From Companilactobacillus kimchii DSM 13961 = JCM 10707 (GTDB taxonomy: Bacteria; Bacillota; Bacilli; Lactobacillales; Lactobacillaceae), in contig NZ_AZDH01000017.1 in assembly GCF_001435445.1 (NCBI RefSeq), forward strand, positions 226,936 through 290,935: a DNA stretch of 64,000 nucleotides, written 5' to 3'. Position numbers and translations under genes: made by a program. Position 1 is the first letter of the stretch. Each line of letters begins with the position of its first letter. The notes beneath the pieces were generated by a model. It ran no database searches. It was not told where the DNA came from and saw only the letters and a list, made by a program, of their open reading frames with translations. Below are positions 52,558 to 63,038 of the stretch, piece by piece.

Positions 52558-53457
52558 CTATCTTGGAAAATATTTTTTATAATCTTTTTGCAAATGTTCC
52601 ATTGTCACGTGCGTATATATCTGCGTCGTCGACAAACTGGCATGTCCCAATAATTCTTGGACAGTTCTTAAATCAGCACCATGTTCCAGCATATGTGTAG
52701 CAAAAGTATGACGAATCATGTGCGGATGAATATCAGCTGTTAAGCTAGTTTTCTTGATAATTTGATTCAAGATATACTCAATTCCTCTACTTGTCAAACC
52801 TTTACCACGACTATTTACAAAAACGTATTGGTGGTCCTGATGATTCTTTTGCATCAATTCTTTGCGACCATCATTGAAGTATTTCTCTAACGCACTTTTG
52901 GCATAACTTCCAAAGGGAACGTAACGATCCTTATCCCCTTTACCATGTATCAAAACAATATTGTTAGCAAAGTCAAGCTGGTCTAATACTAGATTAGCAC
53001 ATTCACTCACACGCATGCCAGTGGCATAGAGCAATTCTAACAAAGCTGAATTTCTCTGGGATAACGGTTCATCCCCTTTGACCGCACTAAACAATTCTTC
53101 CATTTCTTTTTCATAAAAGAATCGCGGCAACTTGCGTCCCTTATGACGTATCTGTACTAAATCAAATGGATTTTGTTTAATGAACTTATTTCTTACCAAG
53201 AAGTTATAAAACGAGCGTAAGGCTGAGATCCTTCGTGCCACGGTATCGGTAGCATAGTTCTCCTCATCTAAGTACGTCAGGTAGGTTTCAACATCAACTC
53301 GGCCAATTTTAGTGAATCCAGTAAAACCACCATTTTTAGACAAAAAAGAAACAAAATTATCTATATCTTCTAAATAAGATTTTTTTGTTTCTTTTGAGTA
53401 ATGATGATTAACCATTAAATTATCAACAAATTTATCGATTAATTCTTGTTCTATCAT
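52558..53457 (-). CDS. xerC: Tyrosine recombinase XerC
   Basis: 299 residues. SAM-like core-binding domain (1-90), then a complete catalytic set: Arg in YATGMRVSE, His-x-x-Arg in HPHMIRHTF, His in LLGHASLSTT and the nucleophile Tyr in QIYTHV. Resolves chromosome dimers at dif. Its ATG directly follows the topA stop codon, so translation is coupled. Confidence 0.95.
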   Translation of the reverse strand: MIEQELIDKFVDNLMVNHHYSKETKKSYLEDIDNFVSFLSKNGGFTGFTKIGRVDVETYLTYLDEENYATDTVARRISALRSFYNFLVRNKFIKQNPFDLVQIRHKGRKLPRFFYEKEMEELFSAVKGDEPLSQRNSALLELLYATGMRVSECANLVLDQLDFANNIVLIHGKGDKDRYVPFGSYAKSALEKYFNDGRKELMQKNHQDHQYVFVNSRGKGLTSRGIEYILNQIIKKTSLTADIHPHMIRHTFATHMLEHGADLRTVQELLGHASLSTTQIYTHVTMEHLQKDYKKYFPR

Positions 53458-55542
53458 TTATTTTTGGATGTCCTCTTCATAATCACCGTTTGGACAGAGT
53501 ATTTGACGACCACCCTTAACCTTCTTTTCGACTAAGTAATGACCATCCTTTGGACAATCACGTCCAACTGGTTTATCCCATGAAACAAAGTCACAGTCTG
53601 GATATCTTGAACAACCGTAGAAAATACGATTCTTCTTAGACTTTCTTTCGATAACTTGTCCCTTCTTACACTTAGGACAAACTACCCCGATTTCCTTAAC
53701 GATTGGCTTAGTATTACGACAATCTGGGAAACGTGAACAAGCATAGAATTTACCATAGCGTCCCATCTTAATTACCATTGGAGCACCACAGATATCACAA
53801 TCCATACCTGCTGGTTCATCTTTAATTTGAACTTTTTCAATCTTATCTTCAGCGGATTCAAGCTCTTTAGCGAATGGTTTATAGTAACGATCAACTACCT
53901 TAACCCAATCTTCTTTACCCTCTTCGATATTATCTAATTCATCTTCCAAATTGGCAGTGAAGTCGATATTAACGATATCAGGGAAATAACTTTGAATTAA
54001 ATTGTCAACGATCTCACCAAGTTCAGTTGGTTCAAAACTCTTACCATTCAATTTAACGTAATAACGTCTCTGAATTGTATCAATAGTTGGAGCATAGGTT
54101 GAAGGACGACCTACACCGTTCTCTTCCAAAGCCTTAACTAGTGAGGCTTCTGTAAATCTTGCAGGTGGTTGTGTAAAGTGTTGAGCTGGATCATTGGATT
54201 GCAACTTAGCTTTGTCACCTTCAGAAATTTCTGGCAAGATGTTATCTTTCTTACTGTTTTCAGATGTACTTTGATAGACCTTACGATATCCTTCAAACTT
54301 CATCTTAGAACCATTAGCTCTAAACATAACGCCATTTTGAGAAAGATCAACTGTCATAGTATCAAAAACGGCTGGTGTCATTTGACTGGCAACGAATCTT
54401 GACCAAATCAAGTCATACAAGCGATATTGATCACGACTAAGAACGTCTTTCAAGGACTTAGGTGTTCTCATAGTAGATGAAGGACGAATAGCCTCATGGG
54501 CATCTTGAGCCCCTTCTTGGTTTTTATCCTTACGTTCTTTAACAGCTGCAAATGGTTCGCCATATTCTTCATGAATAAACTTCGAAGCTTCTGCTTCAGC
54601 AACCTTAGAAATACGCTTAGAATCGGTACGCATATAAGTAATTAAACCTACTGTACCTTCCTTACGTCCCAAATTGATTCCTTCATACAATTGTTGAGCA
54701 ATCATCATGGTCTTTCTAGTCTTAAAGTTTAGACGCTTATTAGCTTCCTGTTGTAGCGAACTAGTTGTGAATGGAGCGGCAGGGAATCTCTTACGTTCCT
54801 TTTTAGTAACCTTATCAATTTCAAAGTCGTTTTTCTTGTCGACACGACCTAATACTTCTTGAACTTGATCATTATTCTTTAATTCAGCTTTCTTTCCATC
54901 TAATCCATAGAAATTAGCTTTGAATTTATCCTTACCATGTTTAAATGTTGATTCGATTGTCCAATATTCTTGCGGAACAAAGCTCTTGATTTCATTTTCT
55001 TTTTCAATTACAAGCTTCAAGGCAATCGACTGAACACGTCCAGCACTCAAACCTTTTTTAACTTTAGCCCAAAGAATTGGGGAAATTGAATAACCTACTA
55101 GTCGATCCAATACACGTCTGGCCTGTTGAGCATCAACCAGATTCATGTCAATTGATCTTGGAGTTTTAAATGCTTGTTTAACTTTATCTTTTGTAATTTC
55201 ATTGAAGACGACACGGTTCTTACCATCATCTTCTAATCCTAATAAGTGGGAAACATGCCAAGCAATAGCTTCACCTTCACGATCCGGATCGGCTGCCAGA
55301 TAAACTCGCTTAGCTTTCTTTGCTTCCTTCTTTAAATCTTTAATAACTGGACCCTTACCACGAATAGAAATGTACTTTGGTTCATAGTTATGTTCAATAT
55401 CGACACCCATTTGACTCTTAGGTAAATCACGAACGTGACCTAAACTAGCAACTACGTGATAATTACGTCCCAAATACTTCTCAATTGTTTTTGCTTTTGA
55501 TGGCGATTCAACAATCACCAAATTCTTTTGTGTTGATGGCAC
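53458..55542 (-). CDS. topA: DNA topoisomerase I
   Basis: 694 residues. Toprim domain with [18 protein letters not shown] and [13 protein letters not shown]; active-site Tyr in LITYMRTDS; two four-Cys zinc ribbons near the C-terminus (CDICGAP... and CPKCKKG...) and a third with fewer Cys. GTG start, with AAGGAG eight bases upstream. Relaxes negative supercoils. Followed immediately by xerC. Confidence 0.97.
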   Translation of the reverse strand: MPSTQKNLVIVESPSKAKTIEKYLGRNYHVVASLGHVRDLPKSQMGVDIEHNYEPKYISIRGKGPVIKDLKKEAKKAKRVYLAADPDREGEAIAWHVSHLLGLEDDGKNRVVFNEITKDKVKQAFKTPRSIDMNLVDAQQARRVLDRLVGYSISPILWAKVKKGLSAGRVQSIALKLVIEKENEIKSFVPQEYWTIESTFKHGKDKFKANFYGLDGKKAELKNNDQVQEVLGRVDKKNDFEIDKVTKKERKRFPAAPFTTSSLQQEANKRLNFKTRKTMMIAQQLYEGINLGRKEGTVGLITYMRTDSKRISKVAEAEASKFIHEEYGEPFAAVKERKDKNQEGAQDAHEAIRPSSTMRTPKSLKDVLSRDQYRLYDLIWSRFVASQMTPAVFDTMTVDLSQNGVMFRANGSKMKFEGYRKVYQSTSENSKKDNILPEISEGDKAKLQSNDPAQHFTQPPARFTEASLVKALEENGVGRPSTYAPTIDTIQRRYYVKLNGKSFEPTELGEIVDNLIQSYFPDIVNIDFTANLEDELDNIEEGKEDWVKVVDRYYKPFAKELESAEDKIEKVQIKDEPAGMDCDICGAPMVIKMGRYGKFYACSRFPDCRNTKPIVKEIGVVCPKCKKGQVIERKSKKNRIFYGCSRYPDCDFVSWDKPVGRDCPKDGHYLVEKKVKGGRQILCPNGDYEEDIQK

Positions 55543-55647
55543 GCAAAGTGCTCCTTTCCAAAATGAATCAATTAAAACTGTTCAATATATTAATCACAGA
55601 ATTTTATTTTGTCAATTCAAAAGATAAATTTATCTCCTGAATATAGT

Positions 55648-56465
55648 CTATAAATCATTGAAATTAATCAAAGGAATGGCACCTTCCTCAATCAATTTAT
55701 TACAGCCAGCCGAAAGGTTAACATCGATTCTACCAGGAATAGCTAAGACATCCCGATTATTATCTAAAGCCAAATCAGCAGTAATTAAAGAGCCACTACG
55801 CTTTTTAGCTTCAGTAACAATAACTTTTCGACTGAGACCGGCAATTATCCGGTTTCGTTGAGGAAAATGCCAAGGTTCAATTTTTGTCATTGGTGGATAT
55901 TCAGTAACAACTAACCCCTTCTCCATAATTTCCGCTTGTAAGTGAAAATTCTCTTTAGGATAAGTTACGTCTAAACCACTACCAATCACAGCAATCGTCT
56001 GTCCTTGATTCTTTAACGCGGCCTGATGAGCCCAAGAATCGACCCCTTAGCTAAACCGCTCACAATAGTATAACGATTTACGAGTCGTGGGACAAGACCA
56101 CTTATACAACGAAAACTATAATCTGATGCTTGCCTAGCACCAACGATTGCGATACATTCAGTTTTAAGTAAAGCAATATTCCCTTCAAAAAACAAGAGTG
56201 CAGGCGGATTATAAATCGTTCTTAACAATTCTGGATACTCAAAGTCCAAATAATTTATAGCATTTAATGAACCAATCCTCTGCTTATCAAATAAGAAACG
56301 AAAGCGCTGAAATTTATCTAAGCCCCACTCTTGTTTTAATAAATCAAAGGATTCAGTTATTAGGTTAGCACTATTTATAGATTTTTTTATAATTTTTAGC
56401 ATTATTTGATTCGAAATCATTCCTGTTAAACGACATTTAATCAAAAATTTAGTTAATTCAGTCAT
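55648..56465 (-). pseudogene. dprA: DNA processing protein DprA, frameshifted
   Basis: Two consecutive frames together give a complete DprA of about 272 residues. The N-terminal part (56465 to about 56040) reaches IVGARQASDY and VSGLAKG. The rest resumes with DSWAHQAALKN and IGSGLDVTYPKEN, PQRNRIIAGLS and LAIPGRID. The switch is at the C-run 56043-56046: one missing base (GGGG where GGGGG would keep frame). DprA loads RecA on incoming DNA in transformation. As sequenced the protein would stop after 150 residues, in the Rossmann fold. A sequencing error in the homopolymer is possible. Confidence 0.88.
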
Positions 56466-56471
56466 AATAAA

Positions 56472-56509
56472 AACATCACTCCCTTAACTTAAATTACGAA
56501 AGTGATGTT
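56472..56509 (-). other. Hairpin between rnhB and dprA holding the dprA ribosome binding site
   Basis: 9-bp arms AACATCACT and AGTGATGTT. On the minus strand the second arm is followed by TTTTTATT and overlaps GGGAG, the only ribosome binding site for dprA. It could terminate the ylqF-rnhB transcript and hide the dprA start. Confidence 0.55.
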
Positions 56510-56515
56510 CCTATT

Positions 56516-57289
56516 TTAATACAATTTAGAAATTTTTCTAACAGGTGAAAAACTCAAACGATGAATTTTAGTACGACCATACTCGTCTAAAGCCTTCAAA
56601 TGCTGTTTCGTACCATAACCATCATTATTTTCAAAGCCAAACTCTGGATAAATCTTGCCATACATTGTCATCAACTTATCACGTGAGACTTTAGCAACAA
56701 TGCTGGCAGCACCGATACTCAACGATTTGGAGTCGCCCTTAATCAATTTTGTTTGAGGTATATCAACAGGAATAGTCATAGCATCAACTAAGATATGATC
56801 AGGTTTCAAATAAAGATTGTTGATTGAATCTCCCATCGTCAATTCTGTTGCGTGATAGATATTCTCTCGATCAATTAAATGAGGACTACCTACCGCTACA
56901 CTGATATCTATTGCTTGCGCACAAATCAATTTATAAAGCTCATTACGTTTTGCAATCGACAACTTTTTAGAATCATCAACCTCATACAAAGTATTATCTG
57001 CCGGCAAAATAACAGCAGCTGTGACAACTGGACCTGCCAACGGACCGCGTCCTACTTCATCAACTCCCGCTACTGCTAAGCCATGATCCCAAAAAGGCTT
57101 TTCAAGAAATTCTTTTTTGTGAAATTTCTCAATTAGTTCTTTTTGTTTCAATTGCTTCTTATAATATTGCTCTAATAATTTTTTAATCCCACTACGTTCA
57201 TCTTGTGAAAATTCATTTAACTGTTCTTTACTTAAATTGGTCTGTTTCAGAATATTTTTTGCTTCGGAAATTGTATATTTACTCTTCAT
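56516..57289 (-). CDS. rnhB: Ribonuclease HII
   Basis: About 257 residues. An N-terminal helical extension (1-70) precedes the RNase H fold, with the first metal-binding Asp and Glu in AGVDEVGRGPLAGPV and later Asp in ILVDAM and SIGAASIVAKVSRD. Removes single ribonucleotides and primers from DNA. Two starts are possible. ATG 57289 follows GGGGAG closely; ATG 57310 has a poorer site but is in frame. Either way it overlaps the end of ylqF. Confidence 0.94.
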   Translation of the reverse strand: MKSKYTISEAKNILKQTNLSKEQLNEFSQDERSGIKKLLEQYYKKQLKQKELIEKFHKKEFLEKPFWDHGLAVAGVDEVGRGPLAGPVVTAAVILPADNTLYEVDDSKKLSIAKRNELYKLICAQAIDISVAVGSPHLIDRENIYHATELTMGDSINNLYLKPDHILVDAMTIPVDIPQTKLIKGDSKSLSIGAASIVAKVSRDKLMTMYGKIYPEFGFENNDGYGTKQHLKALDEYGRTKIHRLSFSPVRKISKLY

Positions 57290-58133
57290 AGAACTCCCCA
57301 GGAATATCAAATGTAAGACGCCCTAGTTTCAACTTTCTAACGTCATCGATAATTCGTCTGGAAGCCCGATCATAATCATCCTTATAGCCAAATTTTTTCG
57401 TCAAATTCATCAACACTTCTGGCGTTGTATGATTAAAAATATCGGACTTATCTAATTTGTAACTTTCGAGCAATTGATCCATATAGTGAGTTTCCATGAA
57501 ATTAAGCGCATAAATAGCCACATCATCGGGTGCATAAATTTTATCCTTAATTGCACCTGACAAGGCTAACTTCATCCCTACTTTAGGATCATCGATCTTA
57601 GGCCACAAAATACCTGGAGTATCTAGTAAATCAATTCCAATATTAGTTTTTAACCAATTTTGATTTTTAGTTACACCGGGTTTATTACCTGTAATAGCCA
57701 CATTTTTTCCGACAAAACGATTCAAAATAGTCGACTTACCAACATTAGGAATCCCAATGCACATTGCCTTGATTCGGTAGTTTTGTACACCATTACGCTC
57801 GTAACGATCAATTTTATCAGATAATTCCGAACGAATTAGACTCTTGATTTTACCCAGACCCTTATTGTGCTTGGCATCTAATTCAATCGACTTAGTACCC
57901 TCTTGCTCAAAGTTTAGTTTCCAGTCGGCTGTGACTTTAGGGTCTGCCAAATCAGACTTATTGAGAATAATAATATGTTTCTTCTGGTCAATTATTTGTT
58001 CCAAAACGGGATTTCTGGATGAAAAAGGTAATCTTGCGTCAACAATTTCAAGTACGATATCGACTAATTTAAGTCGATCTTGCACTTGATTCTTCGCTTT
58101 GTTCATATGCCCTGGATACCATTGTAATGCCAT
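57279..58133 (-). CDS. ylqF: Ribosome biogenesis GTPase YlqF/RbgA
   Basis: About 284 residues, a circularly permuted GTPase: G4 NKSDLAD comes first, then G1 GIPNVGKSTI, then G3 DTPGILWPK. The N-terminal ALQWYPGHMNKAK matches RbgA, needed for late 50S assembly. I start at ATG 58133, which gives the family-typical N-terminus and follows AGGTGA; an in-frame GTG three codons earlier touches the yozE stop. Overlaps rnhB. Confidence 0.94.
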   Translation of the reverse strand: MALQWYPGHMNKAKNQVQDRLKLVDIVLEIVDARLPFSSRNPVLEQIIDQKKHIIILNKSDLADPKVTADWKLNFEQEGTKSIELDAKHNKGLGKIKSLIRSELSDKIDRYERNGVQNYRIKAMCIGIPNVGKSTILNRFVGKNVAITGNKPGVTKNQNWLKTNIGIDLLDTPGILWPKIDDPKVGMKLALSGAIKDKIYAPDDVAIYALNFMETHYMDQLLESYKLDKSDIFNHTTPEVLMNLTKKFGYKDDYDRASRRIIDDVRKLKLGRLTFDIPGEFYEE

Positions 58134-58142
58134 TGTCTTCAC

Positions 58143-58367
58143 CTATTTTCTATCTATTTCTTGATACTTTTGATATACCTCATCAAAAATTGACATACTG
58201 GGTAAATAACCTGCATTCAATTCTAAATAATCTGAGATTTTTTGATAATTCTCCTCATGTTTAGGAAAAGATTGATCATGAAATGCGTTATTTGCAAATT
58301 CTGCATCTGGTTCAACACTATCAGCGTTTCTTAGTGTCATCAAAAATTCATAAAAACTTCTTCGCAT
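58143..58367 (-). CDS. yozE: YozE-family protein (UPF0346)
   Basis: 74 residues matching YozE over its whole length: MRRSFYEFLMTLR at the start, FANNAFHDQSFPKHEENY in the middle and YLPSMSIFDEVYQKY at the end. A small SAM-like helical fold; function unknown. Lies between ypmS and ylqF in one minus-strand run. Confidence 0.93.
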   Translation of the reverse strand: MRRSFYEFLMTLRNADSVEPDAEFANNAFHDQSFPKHEENYQKISDYLELNAGYLPSMSIFDEVYQKYQEIDRK

Positions 58368-58379
58368 CTTTGCTCCCTT

Positions 58380-58973
58380 CTATTGATTGTCGGTGATCTT
58401 TGTATTCATTACCTCAAACGATAATTTATCATGCTTTAAATCAATATTCTTTGCACGAATACCATATCCCTCTTTGGTAGTAAACTTAGTAAATTTCAAC
58501 AACATTGTCTTGTCTTTGCCGTTAATGCTTACCCAATCAGGGGTCTTAAAACTATTCTTAATATAATTCATTACAAAGGAAATTGGCAACGATAAGTCCC
58601 CAATCTTCATTTCTTTAGCTTTTAAGAGCACATCCCCATTAGTCTTAGCATATGGTTGCATCAAAATTGTAAAGTGAATTTTAGCCCCCAAGAACTTAAT
58701 TGCACCTGACAATTCAGCATCCTTTTTTAAAACTAATTGATATTCAGTTTTACCATTATTCAAAGTATTTTTTAAATAGTATTGGGCCATTTTGTTGGCC
58801 TCACGTTTATTCATATTAACAGTAAAAACTTTATCATCATTATTGATCTTAGAACTAACTTGGTAGTTCTCTGTTGGAGAACTTAAGACTTTAGTACCTA
58901 AATAACCAAAACCTACTACTAAAATTGCTACTAAAGCAATAAATGCATATTTCCAATAATTCTTATTCTTCAT
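58380..58973 (-). CDS. ypmS: YpmS-family membrane-anchored protein
   Basis: 197 residues: one N-terminal helix (about 8-28), then an exterior beta-rich domain of the YpmS/DUF2140 family with FTVNMNKREANKMAQYYL and LLKAKEMKIGDLSLPISFVM. Function unknown; it almost always follows the SGNH-hydrolase gene ypmR, as here with 2 bp between. Confidence 0.88.
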   Translation of the reverse strand: MKNKNYWKYAFIALVAILVVGFGYLGTKVLSSPTENYQVSSKINNDDKVFTVNMNKREANKMAQYYLKNTLNNGKTEYQLVLKKDAELSGAIKFLGAKIHFTILMQPYAKTNGDVLLKAKEMKIGDLSLPISFVMNYIKNSFKTPDWVSINGKDKTMLLKFTKFTTKEGYGIRAKNIDLKHDKLSFEVMNTKITDNQ

Positions 58974-58975
58974 AA

Positions 58976-59836
58976 TTATTTAAAAAGCCACTCCTTTTTC
59001 GTAACGCTAACTTCGTCGAACACTTTTTGAGTCATCATATCGTAACCAGTCCCATTGGGATGGAAGTGATCCTTCTTATAGAGATAAGGATTAGTTCCTG
59101 TCTTTTTAACTTTATTATCGATAGTCTTATTTTGATATAGATTATTGATATCAATGAAATAAGTTTTATTAAATCCACTAGCTACTTTGGCAGATGCTTT
59201 GTTCCAGTTAATGAATGCTATTTTAGCATTTTTTACATTCGATAAATAGATACTAAAAGGATTATAAATACCTATTAGATAAATTGGGGCTGTATCATTA
59301 TAATTTCTCAAATCAGTCAATAATTGTTTTAATCTTTTGTCGAATTTAACCTGTTCATCGGCAATGTCGCCTGCTGTCAGATCAATTCCTTTGCGTTGTA
59401 AAAGATGCATGAAGTCATTACCACCAACTGTTACAGTGATAATATCAGCTTTAGGCAAGTCTTGATGCATCTTCTTATCAGACTTGATACGCGCCATGAT
59501 TTGATTACTTGTATCGCCAGAAACACCATAATTATGTGACTGTGTAGGAACATTGAACTTTGTTTGCACTTTAGATTGCAAACGGGTTACATAGCCACCG
59601 CCTGCTTTAGAAGAATCTCCGACTCCTTGCGTCAGTGAATCCCCTACTGCAACAATACTGATTTGTTTCTTTTTAGGAATAACTTTTTTCTTCGGTTTAA
59701 CTAATTTCTTAGTTGTTTTAGTTACTTGATTAGTAGACTGTTCACTTTGCTTATTGTTAGTGAAATAATATGCTCCACCGCCAACAACTACCAATATTAA
59801 AATTACAATTATGATCCAAATACTTTTTTTCTTCAT
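58976..59836 (-). CDS. SGNH/GDSL hydrolase, YpmR-like, membrane-anchored
   Basis: 286 residues. N-terminal helix (about 5-25), Lys/Thr-rich linker, then an SGNH hydrolase: Ser in AVGDSLTQGVGD, Gly in YGVSGDTS, Asn in VGGNDFMHL and the Asp/His pair in KDHFHPNGTGY. An extracytoplasmic esterase or lipase-like enzyme of unknown substrate. Upstream of ypmS, after the degV terminator. Confidence 0.92.
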   Translation of the reverse strand: MKKKSIWIIIVILILVVVGGGAYYFTNNKQSEQSTNQVTKTTKKLVKPKKKVIPKKKQISIVAVGDSLTQGVGDSSKAGGGYVTRLQSKVQTKFNVPTQSHNYGVSGDTSNQIMARIKSDKKMHQDLPKADIITVTVGGNDFMHLLQRKGIDLTAGDIADEQVKFDKRLKQLLTDLRNYNDTAPIYLIGIYNPFSIYLSNVKNAKIAFINWNKASAKVASGFNKTYFIDINNLYQNKTIDNKVKKTGTNPYLYKKDHFHPNGTGYDMMTQKVFDEVSVTKKEWLFK

Positions 59837-59854
59837 TAATTAATCCATCTTTCA

Positions 59855-59880
59855 AAAAAAAGCTGATGCATTCATCAGCT
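59855..59880 (-). terminator. Terminator after degV
   Basis: On the minus strand 11-bp arms AAAGCTGATGA and complement with a 4-nt loop, followed by eight T, overlapping the end of degV. Confidence 0.85.
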
Positions 59881-59881
59881 T

Positions 59882-60724
59882 TTACTCTGTATAAAATTCA
59901 ATTGCAAAGGCACCAGAACCAGCATGTGTGGCAATAACTGGACTTGTTACTCTTATAAGTAATGGTACATCGGGAATAATCTCTTCCAGCTTAGCCTTTA
60001 ACTCATTAACATAGTCCATCTTGTCAACATAGGAAATTCCTACAGCTTTGATGTTCTTTAAGCCTTTAATTTCTTCCATTACATTATTCATGTATTTTTC
60101 AATTGTCTTACGACCACGACCACGTTTAACAATATCCAGGCTATTATTCTTTACTGTTAGAACTAAATTAATATTCAATAAGGTTGAAAGTGTTCCAGCA
60201 AATCTGCTCAAACGACCTCCACGTAGAATATTTTCAATGCTTGTCACACCCATATAGAGATAAGTATGTGCACGAAGCTCATCTAAGGCCTGTTTAATTT
60301 CCTCAACAGATTTACCTTCTTGGGCCATTTGAGCAGCTCTAATTACTTGGAAGCCCTGGGCACGATCTGTAAATTCTGTATCAATGACTTCCATATTGCG
60401 ATCGACCATATCTTCTACTTGTCTAGCCGCATTAATAGTACCACTAATAGATGGTGTCATAATCAAGGCCAAGATATCCGTATAGTCATCAGGAACCTTA
60501 TCAATAACGTCCATAAAAGTTCCAATTGATGGTTGAGATGTCTTAGGCAAATCCTTTGAAGAATCCATTTCTTCAACGAACTTTTCGCGCGTGATATTAA
60601 CGCCATCAACATAAGTTTTTTCGTCAATACTAATTGTCAAAGGAACGACACTAATATTATACTTTTCTATTTCCTCTGGTGTTAACTGTACCGATGAATC
60701 GGTAAGGATTTTTACTTTGCTCAT
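59882..60724 (-). CDS. DegV-family fatty-acid-binding protein
   Basis: 280 residues. N-terminal KILTDSSVQL, then TSQPSIGTF, the IMTPSISGTINAAR lid, GGRLSRFAG and the late VTSPVIATHAGSGAFAI with its conserved His-Ala-Gly. These bind a fatty acid and hand it to fatty-acid kinase (FakA); no fakA is in the window. Transcribed alone. Confidence 0.94.
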   Translation of the reverse strand: MSKVKILTDSSVQLTPEEIEKYNISVVPLTISIDEKTYVDGVNITREKFVEEMDSSKDLPKTSQPSIGTFMDVIDKVPDDYTDILALIMTPSISGTINAARQVEDMVDRNMEVIDTEFTDRAQGFQVIRAAQMAQEGKSVEEIKQALDELRAHTYLYMGVTSIENILRGGRLSRFAGTLSTLLNINLVLTVKNNSLDIVKRGRGRKTIEKYMNNVMEEIKGLKNIKAVGISYVDKMDYVNELKAKLEEIIPDVPLLIRVTSPVIATHAGSGAFAIEFYTE

Positions 60725-60930
60725 TTTATCCCTCTTTCATAGGGTCTTGTTTCCTATTACTTTTAATTATTATAACAAACTTAATAGGGTCTAATGATAA
60801 ATAACTAATCATTTTACTAAAATAAATATGCCAAATCTTTATTAATTATACAATACCATAACCATATGAAAAGCCTTGTAAGACGTTTATAATAATTAAA
60901 GTAAACAGTTCAAATAATTGAGGTTTTAAC

Positions 60931-61581
60931 ATGACAAAAAAACACAACTTTTCTAGAGCTTATTTAATCACAGATCAAGTCTTCAGTGCTGTTACTCATG
61001 GTATCGGCATTATTTTAGCAATTATTGGTGCTATATTCTTGTTGATCAAAGGATTTCAACAGGGCAAGCCCCTGAATATCACGGCCTATTTTATTTATGC
61101 GTTCACTTTGTTCTTCTTATATCTAAGTTCGACTCTGTTCCACAGCCTATACTTTACTAAGGCTAAGGGTGTTTTCCAAATATTTGACCACAGTTCAATT
61201 TTCTTGATGATTGCAGGAACTTATACACCTTACTGTTTGATTGCTTTACATTCCACATTTGGAATCGTTATCCTATCATTCATTTGGCTATTAGCCATCG
61301 GTGGTATTCTCTACAAAATTTTTAATGTTGGCCGCTTTAAATACTTTGAAACACTGCTCTATGTCCTTATGGGATGGGCTATTATCGTCGCCATGAGACC
61401 GCTCTATTATGCAATTGGTGGAACTGGCATTGCACTATTAGTTGCTGGTGGCGTTGCCTTTACATTAGGGGCTTGTCTCTACTTAATGAAAAACATTAGA
61501 TATATTCACGTGATCTGGCATATTTTTGTTATGATCGGTACAGCTTTGATGTACTTCTCAGTATACTTTTACGTAGTTTAA
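60931..61581 (+). CDS. Hemolysin III / TrhA family membrane protein (PAQR fold)
   Basis: 216 residues and seven helices. The metal-binding motifs are SSTLFHSLYF, FDHSSIFLMIAGTYTPY and HVIWHIFVMIG with three conserved His. TrhA-type proteins affect membrane energetics and lipid homeostasis; the haemolysin name is historical. GAGG precedes the ATG. Its stop overlaps the converging folA stop by 4 bp. Confidence 0.93.
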   Translation: MTKKHNFSRAYLITDQVFSAVTHGIGIILAIIGAIFLLIKGFQQGKPLNITAYFIYAFTLFFLYLSSTLFHSLYFTKAKGVFQIFDHSSIFLMIAGTYTPYCLIALHSTFGIVILSFIWLLAIGGILYKIFNVGRFKYFETLLYVLMGWAIIVAMRPLYYAIGGTGIALLVAGGVAFTLGACLYLMKNIRYIHVIWHIFVMIGTALMYFSVYFYVV

Positions 61582-62066
61582 ATTTTGTCCCAAGTCTCGA
61601 AGGTATATGGATAGATATTCTTATCATCCATTTGGCCTTCTTTTTTTTCGACTAATTTAAACTTGTTATAGTCGATTGAACACATTTTAGTATCTCCTGT
61701 AAATTCATAATCAATCTTAGTCAGATAGAGCCTATCAACATCATCTTGAAATAGTTTAAAAATACCACTTCCACCGATAACCATAACTTCGTCGTCAGAT
61801 TGTACGTACTTTTTCAAATCAGCTTTATCATTGATTAAAACTACAGAGTCTGGTACTTGGTAATCAGGGTTTTTAGAAATAACAATATTTAGTCTCTTAG
61901 GTAAGGGACCATTAGGAAAACTCTCAAAGGTCTTTCGCCCCATAACGATAGGATGATTGATCGTCACATCCTTAAAATGGTGCAAATCATTAGGCAACGA
62001 CCATGGTAAGTGTCCTTTTTCACCGATGATGTGGTTTCTATCTTCAGCCCAAACAAAACTTATCAT
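61578..62066 (-). CDS. folA: Dihydrofolate reductase
   Basis: 162 residues. ISFVWAEDRNHIIGEKGHLPW supplies the substrate loop; then GRKTFESFP, and VMVIGGSGIF for NADPH. Reduces dihydrofolate made by thymidylate synthase, whose gene lies 12 bp upstream on the same strand. The thyA-folA pair is a standard operon. Confidence 0.96.
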   Translation of the reverse strand: MISFVWAEDRNHIIGEKGHLPWSLPNDLHHFKDVTINHPIVMGRKTFESFPNGPLPKRLNIVISKNPDYQVPDSVVLINDKADLKKYVQSDDEVMVIGGSGIFKLFQDDVDRLYLTKIDYEFTGDTKMCSIDYNKFKLVEKKEGQMDDKNIYPYTFETWDKI

Positions 62067-62078
62067 TTACAGTTCCTC

Positions 62079-63029
62079 CTAAACAGCGACTGGTGCCTTG
62101 ATGGCAGGTTGTGGATTATAGTCGTTCACGATTATATCTGAAGCCTCTATTTCAAAAATACTCTTATCACTCTTAATCTCTAATTGTGGTCCCATAGTCG
62201 GTTTACGATTAAGCTGCTCTTTAACTTGATCCAAATGATTCAAGTAAATATGAGCATCCCCTAAAGTATGGATAAATTCTCCCACTTCTAATCCAGTCTC
62301 ACGTGCAATTAAATGTGTTAAAAGCGCATAACTAGCAATATTGAAAGGTACCCCTAAGAAGAGGTCACCACTTCTTTGATAGAGCTGACAAGACAATTTA
62401 TTGTCATTCACGTAAAACTGGAACAACGTATGACATGGTGGCAAGGCCATTGTAGGTACGTCTTCTGGATTCCAGGCGCTAACAATTAGTCGACGTGAAT
62501 CAGGAGTCTTCTTAATTTGATCAATCACATTTGCAATTTGATCGATAAAACCACCATCACGTTTTTGCCAATGACGCCATTGAGCACCATAAACATCCCC
62601 TAGATTACCGAATTTTTGAGCAAAAGCATCATCAGTTAAAATAGCCTGATCAAATTTATCCTTTTGAACCTTATATTCTTTAGCAAAATCTGTATCCACT
62701 AAACTGCGACGGCCGAAATCACTCATATCAGGTCCGGTATAATCGACACTTTCAATATAGTTCTTAAAAGCCCATTCGTCCCAAATGTGATTGTGATGTT
62801 CCAACAGATATTTAATATTGGTATCACCATGCAAGAACCACAATAATTCACTCTTAATCAAACCAAAAGGGATCTTCTTAGTTGTCAAAAGAGGAAATGA
62901 CTCTTGCAAATTAAAACGCATTTGATAACCAAAGGTACTAATCGTGCCCGTTCCCGTACGATCACTCTTCTTGTGACCTTGATTCAAAACATATTGTAAA
63001 AGATCTAGATATTGTTGTTCGTTATGCAT
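62079..63029 (-). CDS. thyA: Thymidylate synthase
   Basis: 316 residues, the long form typical of lactobacilli. [16 protein letters not shown] near the N-terminus, the catalytic Cys in [13 protein letters not shown], and [19 protein letters not shown] for dUMP/folate binding. Makes dTMP from dUMP. Lies between an ABC-F gene and folA. Confidence 0.97.
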   Translation of the reverse strand: MHNEQQYLDLLQYVLNQGHKKSDRTGTGTISTFGYQMRFNLQESFPLLTTKKIPFGLIKSELLWFLHGDTNIKYLLEHHNHIWDEWAFKNYIESVDYTGPDMSDFGRRSLVDTDFAKEYKVQKDKFDQAILTDDAFAQKFGNLGDVYGAQWRHWQKRDGGFIDQIANVIDQIKKTPDSRRLIVSAWNPEDVPTMALPPCHTLFQFYVNDNKLSCQLYQRSGDLFLGVPFNIASYALLTHLIARETGLEVGEFIHTLGDAHIYLNHLDQVKEQLNRKPTMGPQLEIKSDKSIFEIEASDIIVNDYNPQPAIKAPVAV

Positions 63030-63038
63030 TTTCTTCTC

